Assembly (NCBI GenBank): GCA_051893555.1
Contig: JBJFHL010000023.1
Coordinates: forward strand, 1 to 58,935
From: RGIG7179 sp051893555
Lineage (GTDB): Bacteria > Bacillota > Clostridia > Peptostreptococcales > Anaerovoracaceae
DNA length: 58,935 nucleotides
Reading direction: 5' to 3'
Within the stretch, counting starts at the first letter, position 1. Every line of letters begins with the position of its first letter. Below, piece by piece: positions 43,719 to 52,660 of this stretch. The notes under the pieces are model-generated. The model was not told the DNA's origin and searched no databases. It saw nothing but the letters and a program-made list of their open reading frames with translations. The translations under genes and the position numbers were made by a program.

Positions 43719-44263
43719 AAACATTGGAAACAGAAAGACTGCTCCTGAACGGGTGGAGCCTGTCAGATGAGGATATCGACGGTCTGTATGCCTATGCAAA
43801 GAATCCAAACGTAGGACCCAACGCGGGATGGAAGCCCCATGAAAGCCGCGAGGAGTCCAAAACGATTATAGAAGAACTGTTTTTGCCTCACGAAGTCTGG
43901 TCGATCCGTGAAAAGGAAACCGGCAGGATCATCGGCAGTATCGGTCTGGAGCCGGACCGCCGGAGAGAAGATGTAAGGAGCATGGAGATGGGATATTCCC
44001 TGGCAGAAGAAAGCTGGGGAAAGGGATATATGACAGAGGCCGCCCGCGCGGTCATTGATTATGCCTTCGGTGAGCTGGGGCTGGTGGTCCTGGCGATCTG
44101 TACCGGACCGGAAAACCGCCGGTCTCAGCGCGTTATTGAAAAGTGCGGGTTCCAATATGAAGGACGTCAACGGAAGGGCTATCATATTTATGACGGAACA
44201 GACAGGGACAACCTGATGTTCTCCATCATCAGAGAGGAATGGGAAGACAATGCAAGGGATTAA
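43715..44263 (+). CDS. GNAT acetyltransferase (RimJ/RimL type)
   Basis: A 182-residue N-acetyltransferase starting METERLLLNGW-like (MKTLETERLLLNGWS), with the acetyl-CoA loop in YSLAEESWGKGYMTEAARAVIDYAF and PENRRSQRVIEKCGFQYEG. Substrate may be a protein amino end or a small amine. It overlaps the symporter gene by 4 nt and the SanA-like gene by 14 nt. Confidence 0.88.
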   Translation: MKTLETERLLLNGWSLSDEDIDGLYAYAKNPNVGPNAGWKPHESREESKTIIEELFLPHEVWSIREKETGRIIGSIGLEPDRRREDVRSMEMGYSLAEESWGKGYMTEAARAVIDYAFGELGLVVLAICTGPENRRSQRVIEKCGFQYEGRQRKGYHIYDGTDRDNLMFSIIREEWEDNARD

Positions 44264-44966
44264 GCGCTTTTTTCTCCGGATTATTCTGGTTCTGTTTCTC
44301 GTTGGGATCCTGGTTGTGCTGACGGTGTTCTGTGTCAGCAGCAGCGTGAAGCGAAGCACATCGGACGATATCGCATGTATTGTTACCGGTGAAGTATCTT
44401 TCAATCAGGTGACACAGCAGCAGCTTGCAGATTTCAACGCAGACTGCATTCTGGTTCTGGGAGCCGGGCTCAAAGATGAGGAAACGCCAAGCCCTATGCT
44501 GAAGGATCGGCTGGACACCGGAATCGCGCTGTACAATCTGGGTATCGCACCGAAGCTTCTTCTCAGCGGGGATAATGGGCAAGTGGAACATAACGAGATC
44601 CATGTCATGCTGAACTATGCGAAGGAAGCTGGGGTTCCGGCAGATGACATTTTCTGTGATCATGCCGGTTTCAGCACGTATGATTCCATGTATCGGGCAG
44701 GAAGCATTTTTGGCGCAGAGCGTGTCATCGTGGTAACCCAGGAATATCATCAGTACAGAGCGCTGTATATCGGGAAAAAGCTGGGTCTTACGGTGTGCGG
44801 CGTGGCGTCCGATCAGCGAGACTATTTCGGTAAAACTTATCGGGAAATGCGGGAGATGCTGGCCCGCTTTAAGGATGTGTTCAAAGCGCTTCTCCGCAGT
44901 AAGCCTGTGCTGGGCGGAGACGCCATTCCCATTAGTGGAAGCGGTCTGATCAGCCACGGGGAATGA
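44250..44966 (+). CDS. SanA/YdcF-like DUF218 membrane protein
   Basis: A 238-residue protein with one amino-terminal membrane helix (FFLRIILVLFLVGILVVLTVF) and an outside DUF218 domain: ADCILVLGAGLKDEETPSPMLKDRLDTGI, LLSGDN, and VIVVTQEYHQYRALYIGKKLG (key parts). SanA-like proteins affect envelope barrier function; the biochemical reaction is unknown. Confidence 0.88.
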   Translation: MQGIKRFFLRIILVLFLVGILVVLTVFCVSSSVKRSTSDDIACIVTGEVSFNQVTQQQLADFNADCILVLGAGLKDEETPSPMLKDRLDTGIALYNLGIAPKLLLSGDNGQVEHNEIHVMLNYAKEAGVPADDIFCDHAGFSTYDSMYRAGSIFGAERVIVVTQEYHQYRALYIGKKLGLTVCGVASDQRDYFGKTYREMREMLARFKDVFKALLRSKPVLGGDAIPISGSGLISHGE

Positions 44967-45028
44967 AAAAAGCAAGCGTCAGCACGAAAAACCGGGAGGA
45001 AATATTTTGCGGGAAAACGCATAGTATG

Positions 45029-45055
45029 TAGAGGGCAGGAATGCCCTCTATTTTT
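45029..45055 (+). terminator. Terminator/attenuator just before cysteine desulfurase-like gene
   Basis: A 9-bp perfect stem TAGAGGGCA/TGCCCTCTA with a 4-nt loop, then five T residues. It ends 6 nt before the GGGGG ribosome-binding site of the next gene, so it closes the SanA operon and could also limit read-through into that gene. Confidence 0.85.
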
Positions 45056-45073
45056 CCTTTCAGGGGGTACGCA

Positions 45074-46219
45074 ATGATTTATCTTGATAATGGGGCCACG
45101 TCATTTCCCAAACCGAGGGGCATGGCTCTGGCAATGGAGGAATGCATGCTGCAGTACTGCGGAAATCCCGGGCGTTCCGGCCACCAGATGTCTCTGAAAA
45201 CGGGAGAAGAAGTTTACCATGCACGGCAGGCGGTGGCGCAGATGTTCCACATCGAAGACGGATCCCGGCTGCTGTTTACCAAGAATACAACGGAAGCGCT
45301 CAATATGGCAATCCGCGGCGTACTGGAGGAAGGGGATCATGTGGTGACCACATCCATGGAACACAATTCGGTGCTGCGGCCTCTGAAATTCCTGGAACGG
45401 AAAGGAATTTCGCAGACGGTGGTGCAGGCAGATCAGGAGGGCTTCCTGCGGGGCTGCGATGTGGAGAAGGCGATGCGGTCCAATACCCGAATGGTGGCGG
45501 TCACAGCGGCTTCCAATGTGACCGGAACGAAGATGCCGCTGGAGGAGATTGGAAATATCTGCAGACGAAAGGGAATCCTCTTTCTGGTGGACGGCGCCCA
45601 GGGAGCGGGCAGTATGGATCTGGATGTGAGAAAGCTTCACGTGGATCTGCTGGCGTTTCCGGGGCATAAAGGGCTTCTGGGACCGCAGGGAACAGGTGGT
45701 CTGTATGTCAGGGAAGGGGTAAAGCTGCGGCCTCTGCTGCAGGGAGGTACGGGAACCGAATCCAAAAGCAGAGTGCAGCCCTGTGAATATCCGGACGGTT
45801 TCGAGGCGGGGACCGTCAACGCTCCGGCCATCATCGGTCTGGGGTATTCCGCAGCTTATGTACAGAAAATCGGTGTAGAAGTGATCGGCTGCTATGAAGA
45901 GGAGCTGATCTGCAGGCTGGAGGAACGGCTGGCGGAGATGCCGTTTGTCCGGATGTACGGGCCGGAACCTTCACGGAAGACAGGAATTACGCTGTTTAAT
46001 ATAGATGGATATTCCGCAGAGGAAGTGACAGATCTTCTCAGCAGCCGGTACGGCATCGCAGTCCGGGGCGGTTTCCACTGTGCAGGGCTGGCCCATAAGA
46101 CCATCGGCACCTGGAAGCAGGGGGCGGTCCGGGTCAGCGTAGGTCCGTACAACTGCCCATCGGATATGGATGCGCTGGCAGATGCTATCTGGGAGATGGG
46201 CTGCCGGAAGGAGAAATAA
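45074..46219 (+). CDS. Cysteine desulfurase-like class V aminotransferase
   Basis: A 381-residue PLP enzyme. Start MIYLDNGATSFPKP, PLP region TTSMEHNSVLRPLKFLE, DGAQGAGS, the catalytic Lys in AFPGHKGLLGPQGTGG, and RGGFHCAGLAHKTIGT with the sulfur-accepting Cys. It should convert cysteine to alanine and a persulfide; it is of the stand-alone family type rather than in an isc or suf cluster. GGGGG is 6 nt before the ATG at 45074; the longer frame start lies in the terminator. Confidence 0.9.
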   Translation: MIYLDNGATSFPKPRGMALAMEECMLQYCGNPGRSGHQMSLKTGEEVYHARQAVAQMFHIEDGSRLLFTKNTTEALNMAIRGVLEEGDHVVTTSMEHNSVLRPLKFLERKGISQTVVQADQEGFLRGCDVEKAMRSNTRMVAVTAASNVTGTKMPLEEIGNICRRKGILFLVDGAQGAGSMDLDVRKLHVDLLAFPGHKGLLGPQGTGGLYVREGVKLRPLLQGGTGTESKSRVQPCEYPDGFEAGTVNAPAIIGLGYSAAYVQKIGVEVIGCYEEELICRLEERLAEMPFVRMYGPEPSRKTGITLFNIDGYSAEEVTDLLSSRYGIAVRGGFHCAGLAHKTIGTWKQGAVRVSVGPYNCPSDMDALADAIWEMGCRKEK

Positions 46220-46239
46220 AAGTCCGCAATTATTTCACC

Positions 46240-46265
46240 AAAACCACATGGTTTTATGGTATACT
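46240..46265 (+). promoter_or_regulatory. Promoter of lipoprotein gene with short inverted repeat
   Basis: TGG-TATACT is an extended -10 (-10 at 46260-46265). AAAACC-ACAT-GGTTTT (46240-46255) is a perfect inverted repeat just before it, which may be an operator or a weak terminator of the preceding gene. Confidence 0.45.
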
Positions 46266-46307
46266 CAGAGCATGAAAAATACAAAAGAAGACAAGGAGAT
46301 TATCCCC

Positions 46308-47171
46308 ATGAAAAATATCCGGATGAAAAAAGCAACAGCACTTCTGCTGATTTTTCTGCTGACCTTTGCAGCGTTTGGCTGCGGCAGCAAGGATGATACA
46401 GACCAGCCGCAGGATGGCGATGGTACTTCTGTTTCCGATGAGACCGGACAGGACTCCTCAGAGGATGAGGCAGACACCATCGACGAAGCAGATGTAAAAG
46501 AAGCAAGCTACGATGAAAAAGTAAATGAAGATACCAGCGATATTGATGCCAGTGATTATGCAGCGGAAGATATGGAAGCGACGTTCGACTTCGGATTTTC
46601 TGCCAGCAAAGATCTGGGCATGTCCGTCATGCTGGAACAGATGAATTACAGCAACCTGGAAAGTCTGGCATCCGATCTGGAAACCAGAATGAATCAGGGC
46701 ATTTCGGCTTCACTGGGCGGCACCTATGATGTATTCAGCAGCTATGAGCCGGAGGAAGAAGATGAAATCGACGATCTGGTTCTGGCAGCGGCCATGGAGA
46801 ACGGAGAAATGGAATCCCGTTATCTGGAAGGCGGTGTATTCCATCTGCAGTCCACCGGGAAGTATTATCATTATCTTCGTTTCTATACAGAGAATTTTAC
46901 GGAAATTGACAGCAGCAGTCTAAAGACCATCCGCTCGTCGGTAAAGAATGCCATGGGCATTACCCTTTCCGAAAGCCGCCTGAAAAAGGCAGTGGAGATC
47001 GCTTATGGAAATGCGAAGAAGAGCAAGGACGAATATGTGCTGGTAGAGCAGAAGGCCATCCAGGGCAGCGGCTATACGGAAAAAATCACTGTCGCTGTAG
47101 AGGGATCGACCAATGAAGACAACGAAAGCTGCTACTATGTCTGCATTGAAAGAGAGCGGTGCTATCAATAG
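46308..47171 (+). CDS. Predicted lipoprotein of unknown function
   Basis: A 287-residue exported lipoprotein: basic start, hydrophobic core, and lipobox AFGC with Cys25. Next comes an acidic Asp/Glu/Ser/Thr-rich linker of about 70 residues, then a globular part with a helical start (DLGMSVMLEQMNYSNLESLASDLETRM) and alternating strands. I do not recognise the family. AAGGAG is 9 nt before the ATG at 46308. A strong terminator follows. It is the last gene before the AT-rich accessory block. Confidence 0.75.
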   Translation: MKNIRMKKATALLLIFLLTFAAFGCGSKDDTDQPQDGDGTSVSDETGQDSSEDEADTIDEADVKEASYDEKVNEDTSDIDASDYAAEDMEATFDFGFSASKDLGMSVMLEQMNYSNLESLASDLETRMNQGISASLGGTYDVFSSYEPEEEDEIDDLVLAAAMENGEMESRYLEGGVFHLQSTGKYYHYLRFYTENFTEIDSSSLKTIRSSVKNAMGITLSESRLKKAVEIAYGNAKKSKDEYVLVEQKAIQGSGYTEKITVAVEGSTNEDNESCYYVCIERERCYQ

Positions 47172-47230
47172 TAACATGAAGCAAGCGATATTGAGTTAAA
47201 ATGATATAGATTATAAAACAAAGAAGAAAA

Positions 47231-47273
47231 AGCACATTCTGGCTGGAGTAAATCGGATAGAATGTGCTTTTTT
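47231..47273 (+). terminator. Terminator after lipoprotein gene
   Basis: A 10-bp perfect stem AGCACATTCT/AGAATGTGCT (47231-47240 and 47259-47268) then a T-run. It marks the end of the origin-type gene block. Confidence 0.9.
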
Positions 47274-47314
47274 ATTTCAATCCATCAAATGAATTCAAAA
47301 GGATATGGGTTATT

Positions 47315-47424
47315 ATGAGTAAAAAAGTGGGGCGGATTTATATACCAACTCAATTATTAGGAAAGGTGAGAAAGGAGTTGAAATAATAGCGCCGAATGCA
47401 TGCCGCCCCTGCCATGCAATATGA
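47315..47424 (+). pseudogene. Possible remnant reading frame in junction stretch
   Basis: The stretch from 47274 to 47453 has no clear gene. A 23-codon frame starts at 47315 (MSKKVGRIYIPTQLLG) and ends at 47386. A single frame shift would carry it on as GVEIIAPNACRPCHAI to a stop at 47422-47424. It may be the scar of a lost gene at the edge of the accessory block. I cannot name the parent family. Confidence 0.25.
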
Positions 47425-47453
47425 AGAAGTTATATAAGGAGAATAATGAAAAA

Positions 47454-47873
47454 CTATGTTTCTTTTGGTGGCATTATGATTGCCTCTCCATTCACAACCA
47501 CCTCACCATTTTGGTTTGTACAAGTTGTTTTTAAAACAATCTTATTTTTTTCTTTTATAATTTCTGAAACCTCAACCTCTGCAGTGATTGTGTCTCCGAT
47601 ATGCACAGGACGAAGAAATTTAAGGGTTTGTCCAAGGTAGATAGAACCCATCCCTGGCAGTTGGTTACCTATAACATTAGAAATAAAGCTTGCAGAAAGA
47701 ATTCCGTGAGCAATTCGTTCTTTGAAGGGTGAATTTTCGGCATAGACTGCATTTACATGTGCAGGATTAAAGTCACCACTTACTCCTGCAAAATTGTATA
47801 TGTCAGCTTCAGATACAGTCTTAGAAAAAGCCGCCTTTTGTCCAATGGTTAGAGTATTTATTGTATAAGCCAT
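47454..47873 (-). CDS. MaoC-like (R)-specific enoyl-CoA hydratase
   Basis: A 139-residue hot-dog-fold hydratase of the PhaJ/MaoC type. The active-site motif is GVSGDFNPAHVN with Asp34 and His39. It should interconvert enoyl-CoA and (R)-3-hydroxyacyl-CoA. AGGAGG is 8 nt before the ATG. It is transcribed leftward from its own sigma-54 promoter (47929-47944), divergent from the CoA-transferase operon and probably under the same activator. Confidence 0.9.
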   Translation of the reverse strand: MAYTINTLTIGQKAAFSKTVSEADIYNFAGVSGDFNPAHVNAVYAENSPFKERIAHGILSASFISNVIGNQLPGMGSIYLGQTLKFLRPVHIGDTITAEVEVSEIIKEKNKIVLKTTCTNQNGEVVVNGEAIIMPPKET

Positions 47874-47928
47874 GGCATGAACCTCCTATAGAAATAAATG
47901 TAATAATGTAAGTTTATAATTAGAATAA

Positions 47929-47944
47929 CGCAAATTGCGTGCCA
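47929..47944 (-). promoter_or_regulatory. Sigma-54 promoter of maoC-like gene
   Basis: On the minus strand TGGCACG-N4-TTGC, an exact match to the -24/-12 consensus core, about 55 nt upstream of the MaoC start. Confidence 0.9.
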
Positions 47945-47993
47945 TGCAAAAATAAATGAAGGAGATGTAAAAAGACGAAATAAAGACAATCTG

Positions 47994-48030
47994 TGTCGCT
48001 AAAACGACAATTGATGTCGCAATTTCGACA
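47994..48030. promoter_or_regulatory. Paired palindromic activator sites between divergent sigma-54 promoters
   Basis: Two copies of TGTCG-N6-CGACA (47994-48009 and 48015-48030), with centres 21 bp apart, i.e. two helical turns on the same face of the DNA. They lie about 115 bp upstream of the rightward promoter and about 60 bp from the leftward one, the expected place for enhancer sites of a sigma-54 activator. Confidence 0.8.
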
Positions 48031-48135
48031 AATAAGAAAAAATATTGAAAGCCAATTCACATTTATTAGGCAGATTTATGAATAATATGTTAATTTTTCA
48101 ACAGTTCACGGTACAGAGTAAAAAAAGAAAGAAGA

Positions 48136-48151
48136 TGGCACGCTTATTGCT
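48136..48151 (+). promoter_or_regulatory. Sigma-54 promoter of CoA-transferase/TRAP/thiolase operon
   Basis: TGGCACG-CTTA-TTGCT (48136-48151), an exact -24/-12 match. Transcription should start near 48162, about 60 nt before the CoA-transferase. The rest of the 347-nt intergenic region is AT-rich. Confidence 0.93.
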
Positions 48152-48220
48152 TTATATGTTAGCGTGCACGCAAAAGTATGAATTTACATAAACTAGCTAG
48201 ATGTACGGAGGAAATTAAAA

Positions 48221-49528
48221 ATGTCATCTAAAGAATTACTAAGATACTATCAAGAACATTGCATGTCAGTGGATGACGCAATGAAGCTTGTGAAGTCAGG
48301 AGATTTCATTATTGATGGTCATGGCCATGGACGTTCTCCTATATTCGGACCTGCACTTGTTAAACGGGCAGCAGAGTTAAGAAATGTTAAGCTTTCTACA
48401 GGGTATAATCTTGAGCCCAGCTTACATTGCAATCCAGAGTATTCCGACTCATTTAGACAGGTATCTATGTTTAATACGGGATCAACCAGGCAGGCACAGT
48501 GGGAAGGAAGAGCAGATTTTTTACCAGGTCACTTCTCGCAACTTGAGAGAATTTATAAGAGCATCAGACCAAACATTCTGTTTACTATGGTGACACCACC
48601 GAATGACGATGGAATGGTCAGCATGGGTTTGAGCGTTGACTTTACAAGAACAATGATGGATGAGTGTCCACTTGTAATTGCACAGGTAAACCCAAATCTT
48701 CCTTGGGTCGATGGGGATGCGGTTGTTCCTGTAACTAAAATTCATGCATTTGTGGAACAAGAAACACCGCTTACCATTATTCCTGAATCTGTAAATCCGT
48801 CTGAAATAGACAGAGCGATTGCAGGGCATGTTGCAGAACTTATCAACGATGGCGATACTCTTCAGATTGGCGTGGGCGCAGTTCCGGATACGGTTCTTTC
48901 AATGTTAACAAATCATAAACATCTGGGAATTCATACAGAGCTTGGCTCAACAGGAATTATGAAGCTTATGCAAAAAGGGGTCATTGATAACTCAAAAAAG
49001 ACCCTGGATCCAGGTAAAGTTGTTTGTACACTTATGGGAGGAACTGAAGAATTTTACAAGTTCGTAGATCATAATGATGATTTCTTAATGAGAAGATCAT
49101 CGTACGTCTTAAATCCAGCTAATATTTGCAGGCAGAAGAATATGGTTGCACTGAATTCATGTATAGAAGTAGACCTGCTGGGGCAGGTCAACTCTGAGAT
49201 GATTGGAGGTAAAGAGTTCTCTGGTGTTGGAGGGCAGGTTGACTTTTTAAGAGGAGCAATGATGGCAGAAGGCGGACGTTCAATTTTATGCATGCCTTCG
49301 ACTGCAGCAAAGGGAACCAAATCCAGAATTGTTTCGCAGCTTGATGCAGGGACAATAGTAACAGCCTCAAGATATGACGTTATGTATGTCGTAACGGAAT
49401 ATGGCATCGCTGATTTATGGGGTAAAACAAACGACGAAAGAGCCAAACAGCTTATTAATATTGCACATCCGAAGTTCAGAGAACAGCTTGAGAAAGAATT
49501 TTGGGAAAAAATTCATAAAGTAGTATAA
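48221..49528 (+). CDS. Acetyl-CoA hydrolase/4-hydroxybutyrate-type CoA-transferase
   Basis: A 435-residue family I-like CoA-transferase of the Cat2/4-hydroxybutyrate group. The catalytic glutamate is probably Glu240 in GIHTELGSTG; GVGAVPD forms the oxyanion/CoA loop and GVGGQVDFLRGA is the family signature. It should move CoA from acetyl-CoA (or a similar donor) to an incoming carboxylate. It is the first gene after the sigma-54 promoter and directly before the TRAP transporter, so it likely activates the imported acid. Confidence 0.9.
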   Translation: MSSKELLRYYQEHCMSVDDAMKLVKSGDFIIDGHGHGRSPIFGPALVKRAAELRNVKLSTGYNLEPSLHCNPEYSDSFRQVSMFNTGSTRQAQWEGRADFLPGHFSQLERIYKSIRPNILFTMVTPPNDDGMVSMGLSVDFTRTMMDECPLVIAQVNPNLPWVDGDAVVPVTKIHAFVEQETPLTIIPESVNPSEIDRAIAGHVAELINDGDTLQIGVGAVPDTVLSMLTNHKHLGIHTELGSTGIMKLMQKGVIDNSKKTLDPGKVVCTLMGGTEEFYKFVDHNDDFLMRRSSYVLNPANICRQKNMVALNSCIEVDLLGQVNSEMIGGKEFSGVGGQVDFLRGAMMAEGGRSILCMPSTAAKGTKSRIVSQLDAGTIVTASRYDVMYVVTEYGIADLWGKTNDERAKQLINIAHPKFREQLEKEFWEKIHKVV

Positions 49529-49628
49529 AAGCTATGGCCGAATAGGAAAAATGCATGAATTTTAATCGTGGTTATAATTTAGTAAATATATAACAACTTT
49601 TATCTTTATTGATGTAGGAGGAATGAAA

Positions 49629-50660
49629 ATGAAAAAAGTATTGAGTGTTTTGTTAATTGCTGTAATGCTCTTCTCATTCACAGCATGTGGCGGAAATGAA
49701 GGCGGTGGCGGTGCAGACACAGAAGAACAGGAAGTAACATTAGTACTAGGTAACATGGCTTATGGCCAGGACAACCCATACAACATCGCCTGCAAAAAGG
49801 CAGCTGAAATTCTTGAAGAAATGGGTTCAACGGTTCATCTTGATTTACAGTTGGAAGCTGTACTGGGAACAGAAAGAGAACTTATTGAAAACACTATCAT
49901 GGGCAACGTAGATCTGGTACAGGGCGCAGACATGTCCTTCACACCGTTCGTTCCGTCCATGGCATTCGTTAACTTTCCTCTGATTTTCAAAGACTATGAC
50001 GATGTATACGAACTTTGGGGAAAAGATGGATGGGTATTCCAGACTTGCGACGAAATGCTGGCTGAAAAAGGATTAAAGCTTCTGGGTGCAACTGATAATG
50101 GATTCAGATGGATCACCAACTCCAAGAGACCGATCGAAAGCATCGATGACATCAAGGGTCTGAAGATCAGAGTACCTGAAATTGAATCTCTTATCGACAT
50201 TTGGGATGCATTTGGTGCAGTTACAGCTCCAATTTCTTACACTGAATTAACAACGGCTCTTCAGCAGCAGGTTGTTGACGGTCAGGAATTAGGCATGCAG
50301 CACTTCTATACCTGCGGTTGGTATGAATATCAGAAGTATGCAACAAATCTGGACTATGACTATTCTGCAGTTATCACTTGTATGAACTTAGATAAGTTCA
50401 ACAGCTTAACTGAAAAACAGCAAGCAGACCTCGTAACAGCATTCCAGGAAGCAAGTGAATATACCTTAGACTATGCGATCAACTTTATCGAAGAAGGTTA
50501 TAAGGTTTCCGAAGAAAACGGCGTAGAAATTCTTGACAGAACACAGGAAATGTATGATGACATCTACGCAATCGGTGTTGAACTTGCTACAAGCGATAAG
50601 TGGATGAGTGTATTCGGTGAAGAACTGGTTGAAAAGATGTACCCAGGTGCGACGAAATAA
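49629..50660 (+). CDS. dctP: TRAP transporter solute-binding lipoprotein (DctP)
   Basis: A 343-residue lipoprotein with lipobox FTAC (Cys20) and a DctP fold: YGQDNPYNIACKKAAEILEE, the central conserved GLKIRVPEIES with the Arg that clamps a substrate carboxylate, and ELTTALQQQVVDGQE. It captures an organic acid for DctQM. The ATG at 49629 is 7 nt from AGGAGG; the ATG at 49623 nearly touches it. A hairpin follows the gene (50685-50710). Confidence 0.93.
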   Translation: MKKVLSVLLIAVMLFSFTACGGNEGGGGADTEEQEVTLVLGNMAYGQDNPYNIACKKAAEILEEMGSTVHLDLQLEAVLGTERELIENTIMGNVDLVQGADMSFTPFVPSMAFVNFPLIFKDYDDVYELWGKDGWVFQTCDEMLAEKGLKLLGATDNGFRWITNSKRPIESIDDIKGLKIRVPEIESLIDIWDAFGAVTAPISYTELTTALQQQVVDGQELGMQHFYTCGWYEYQKYATNLDYDYSAVITCMNLDKFNSLTEKQQADLVTAFQEASEYTLDYAINFIEEGYKVSEENGVEILDRTQEMYDDIYAIGVELATSDKWMSVFGEELVEKMYPGATK

Positions 50661-50684
50661 TTAAACCTTATCGTGCTGAAAAAC

Positions 50685-50710
50685 AAAGGGGCTGTTTGAC
50701 AGCCCCTTTT
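50685..50710 (+). terminator. Intercistronic hairpin between dctP and dctQ
   Basis: An 11-bp stem, AAAGGGGCTGT/ACAGCCCCTTT with a 3-nt loop, then TTTTC. It probably stops part of the transcripts, so the binding protein is made in excess over the membrane subunits. Confidence 0.8.
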
Positions 50711-50733
50711 CTAAGAAGTATGAGGAGATAAAT

Positions 50734-51306
50734 ATGAAAGACAAAGCATCAAAAAAATGGGCTGTATGTCTGCATTCTTTCGATACGAAATTAGCGACTG
50801 TTACAGAATATGTTTGTGCAATTATGCTTGCAGTAATAATGGCAGTCATGTTCGTAGCGGTACTTTGCCGTTTTATTTTCGAATATTCCACTCCTTGGTC
50901 AGAAGAACTTACACGTTTTACGTTTATAGCGATGGCTTTCTTGGGATTGGGTGCATGCCTTACGAAGAATGAGCATATAGAAATAGACGTATTTGCAGCG
51001 TTAGCAAATAAGATTAAGAACATTAATATGAAGTATATTGTCTATAAAATTGACGATCTGTTTAAATTCGTTTTTATAGGTGGATTGGGCGCTTACCTGC
51101 TGTATATGTATTTTGACTATACGGTGAAACAGAAAATGATGAATCAGATTTCTGCCGGTCTGCATTTGCCGATGTGGATATTATATGCGGTTTTAACATT
51201 CGCATTTGTATTATTGCTTGTACACTGCCTGATTAATCTGGTTTTAATTATTGCGGATTACAGCGTAGTTAGAACAAAAGAATCACTGGAAGGAGGGGAC
51301 ATCTAA
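50734..51306 (+). CDS. dctQ: TRAP transporter small permease (DctQ)
   Basis: A 190-residue membrane protein with four helices and the DctQ signature RFIFEYSTPWSEELTRFTFIAMAFLGLGACL (key: PWSEEL) followed by EHIEIDV. GAGGAG precedes the ATG. The stop is directly followed by dctM. Confidence 0.94.
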   Translation: MKDKASKKWAVCLHSFDTKLATVTEYVCAIMLAVIMAVMFVAVLCRFIFEYSTPWSEELTRFTFIAMAFLGLGACLTKNEHIEIDVFAALANKIKNINMKYIVYKIDDLFKFVFIGGLGAYLLYMYFDYTVKQKMMNQISAGLHLPMWILYAVLTFAFVLLLVHCLINLVLIIADYSVVRTKESLEGGDI

Positions 51307-52608
51307 ATGACAGCTATAATAGTTTTCTTTGTAGCCTTCTTACTTCTTGCATTTTTAAGAATTCCAGTAGGCTTTGCGATTATCGGCGGCGGTATCATTG
51401 GTTACGTTGCTGGCGGAATCTCTATGAATTCTATTCCGTCTGCATTGTTTGCAGGCCTTGACTCATTTCCGCTGCTTGCAATACCGGCATTCATTTTATC
51501 CGGAGACCTTATGGCACAGGGCGGTATTTCATCTGCAATTATGGACTTCCTGGGTGCAGTTTTTAAGCGAATCAGAGGAAGTATGGGTGCTGTACTCGTT
51601 TGCACTTCAATGATCTTTGGAGCAATCTGCGGTTCTTCCGTAGCAACGGTATCTGCAGTCGGTGGCATCATGCTGCCGGAAATGCACAAGGCAGGATACG
51701 ATAAATCATATACCACTGCGTTGATTTCTGCAGCAGGCTTCTTAGGCATTTTGATTCCGCCTAGTGTTCCTGGAATTATTTATGCATTATCTGCTGGACA
51801 GAAAGTAACACAGGTATGGATGTCAACGCTTGTACCTGGTTTAGTATTAGGACTCTCTTATATCATAGTGAACTACTTTGTGGTAGGAAGAAAGCTTCCG
51901 AAGGCAGAGGGAACGTTTAAAGTTGGACCTTACATTTCAGAAATTGGACGCAACACACCAAAAGCTCTGGTCGCATTCATTATGCCGCTGATCATCTTCG
52001 GAGGCGTATATGGTGGTATCTTTACTGCAACAGAAGCTGGCGTAGTTGCTGTAGTATATGGACTCATCGCAGGATGGATCATTTATCCTGTATTTTTCAA
52101 GCAGAAGCCGGAAAACAGTCTGGCGAAGACAACCAAGATGAGCGCTGTAACAGCAGTTACAATCGCGCTTTTGATTTCCTCCGCATCTATCATCGGAAGA
52201 ATGGTTGCAATGGGCGGAATCACTGCCAAAGTACAGGACTTCCTGATGGGTGTAACAGATTCCAAATATGTGTTCCTGCTTATCGTAAATCTGATCCTTA
52301 TTCTCGTCGGAATGTTCCTGGAGACAAACTGTGGAATTCTGCTTTTTGCACCAATTTTTGTACCGATTGCACAGGCATACGGAATTGATCCAGTTCATTT
52401 CGGTGCGATTATGTTGTTGAACCTTGAAATCGGTCTGATTACTCCTCCATTCGCAGCAAATCTGTTTGTAGGATGTAAGCTTTCTGGTGTAAGAATTGAC
52501 CAGGTTATGAAACCGCTGCTACCGTTCTATGGATGCTGCTTACCGGTGCTTCTGATTACAACGTATGTGCCAGCTTTTTCACTTTGGTTACCGGGAATCA
52601 CAGGTTAA
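51307..52608 (+). CDS. dctM: TRAP transporter large permease (DctM)
   Basis: A 433-residue permease with about 12 helices and DctM features: LRIPVGFAIIGGG, GLDSFPLLAIPAFILSGDLM, GSSVATVSAVGGIMLPEM, IPPSVPGIIYA and LEIGLITPPFAANLFVG. With DctQ it imports the DctP ligand with sodium. GGAGGGG in the end of dctQ is its ribosome-binding site. Confidence 0.96.
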   Translation: MTAIIVFFVAFLLLAFLRIPVGFAIIGGGIIGYVAGGISMNSIPSALFAGLDSFPLLAIPAFILSGDLMAQGGISSAIMDFLGAVFKRIRGSMGAVLVCTSMIFGAICGSSVATVSAVGGIMLPEMHKAGYDKSYTTALISAAGFLGILIPPSVPGIIYALSAGQKVTQVWMSTLVPGLVLGLSYIIVNYFVVGRKLPKAEGTFKVGPYISEIGRNTPKALVAFIMPLIIFGGVYGGIFTATEAGVVAVVYGLIAGWIIYPVFFKQKPENSLAKTTKMSAVTAVTIALLISSASIIGRMVAMGGITAKVQDFLMGVTDSKYVFLLIVNLILILVGMFLETNCGILLFAPIFVPIAQAYGIDPVHFGAIMLLNLEIGLITPPFAANLFVGCKLSGVRIDQVMKPLLPFYGCCLPVLLITTYVPAFSLWLPGITG

Positions 52609-52660
52609 TTTTAACTGCAAATTTAACTCATAAATAAGATAAAAATCTTTAGGAGAAAAA

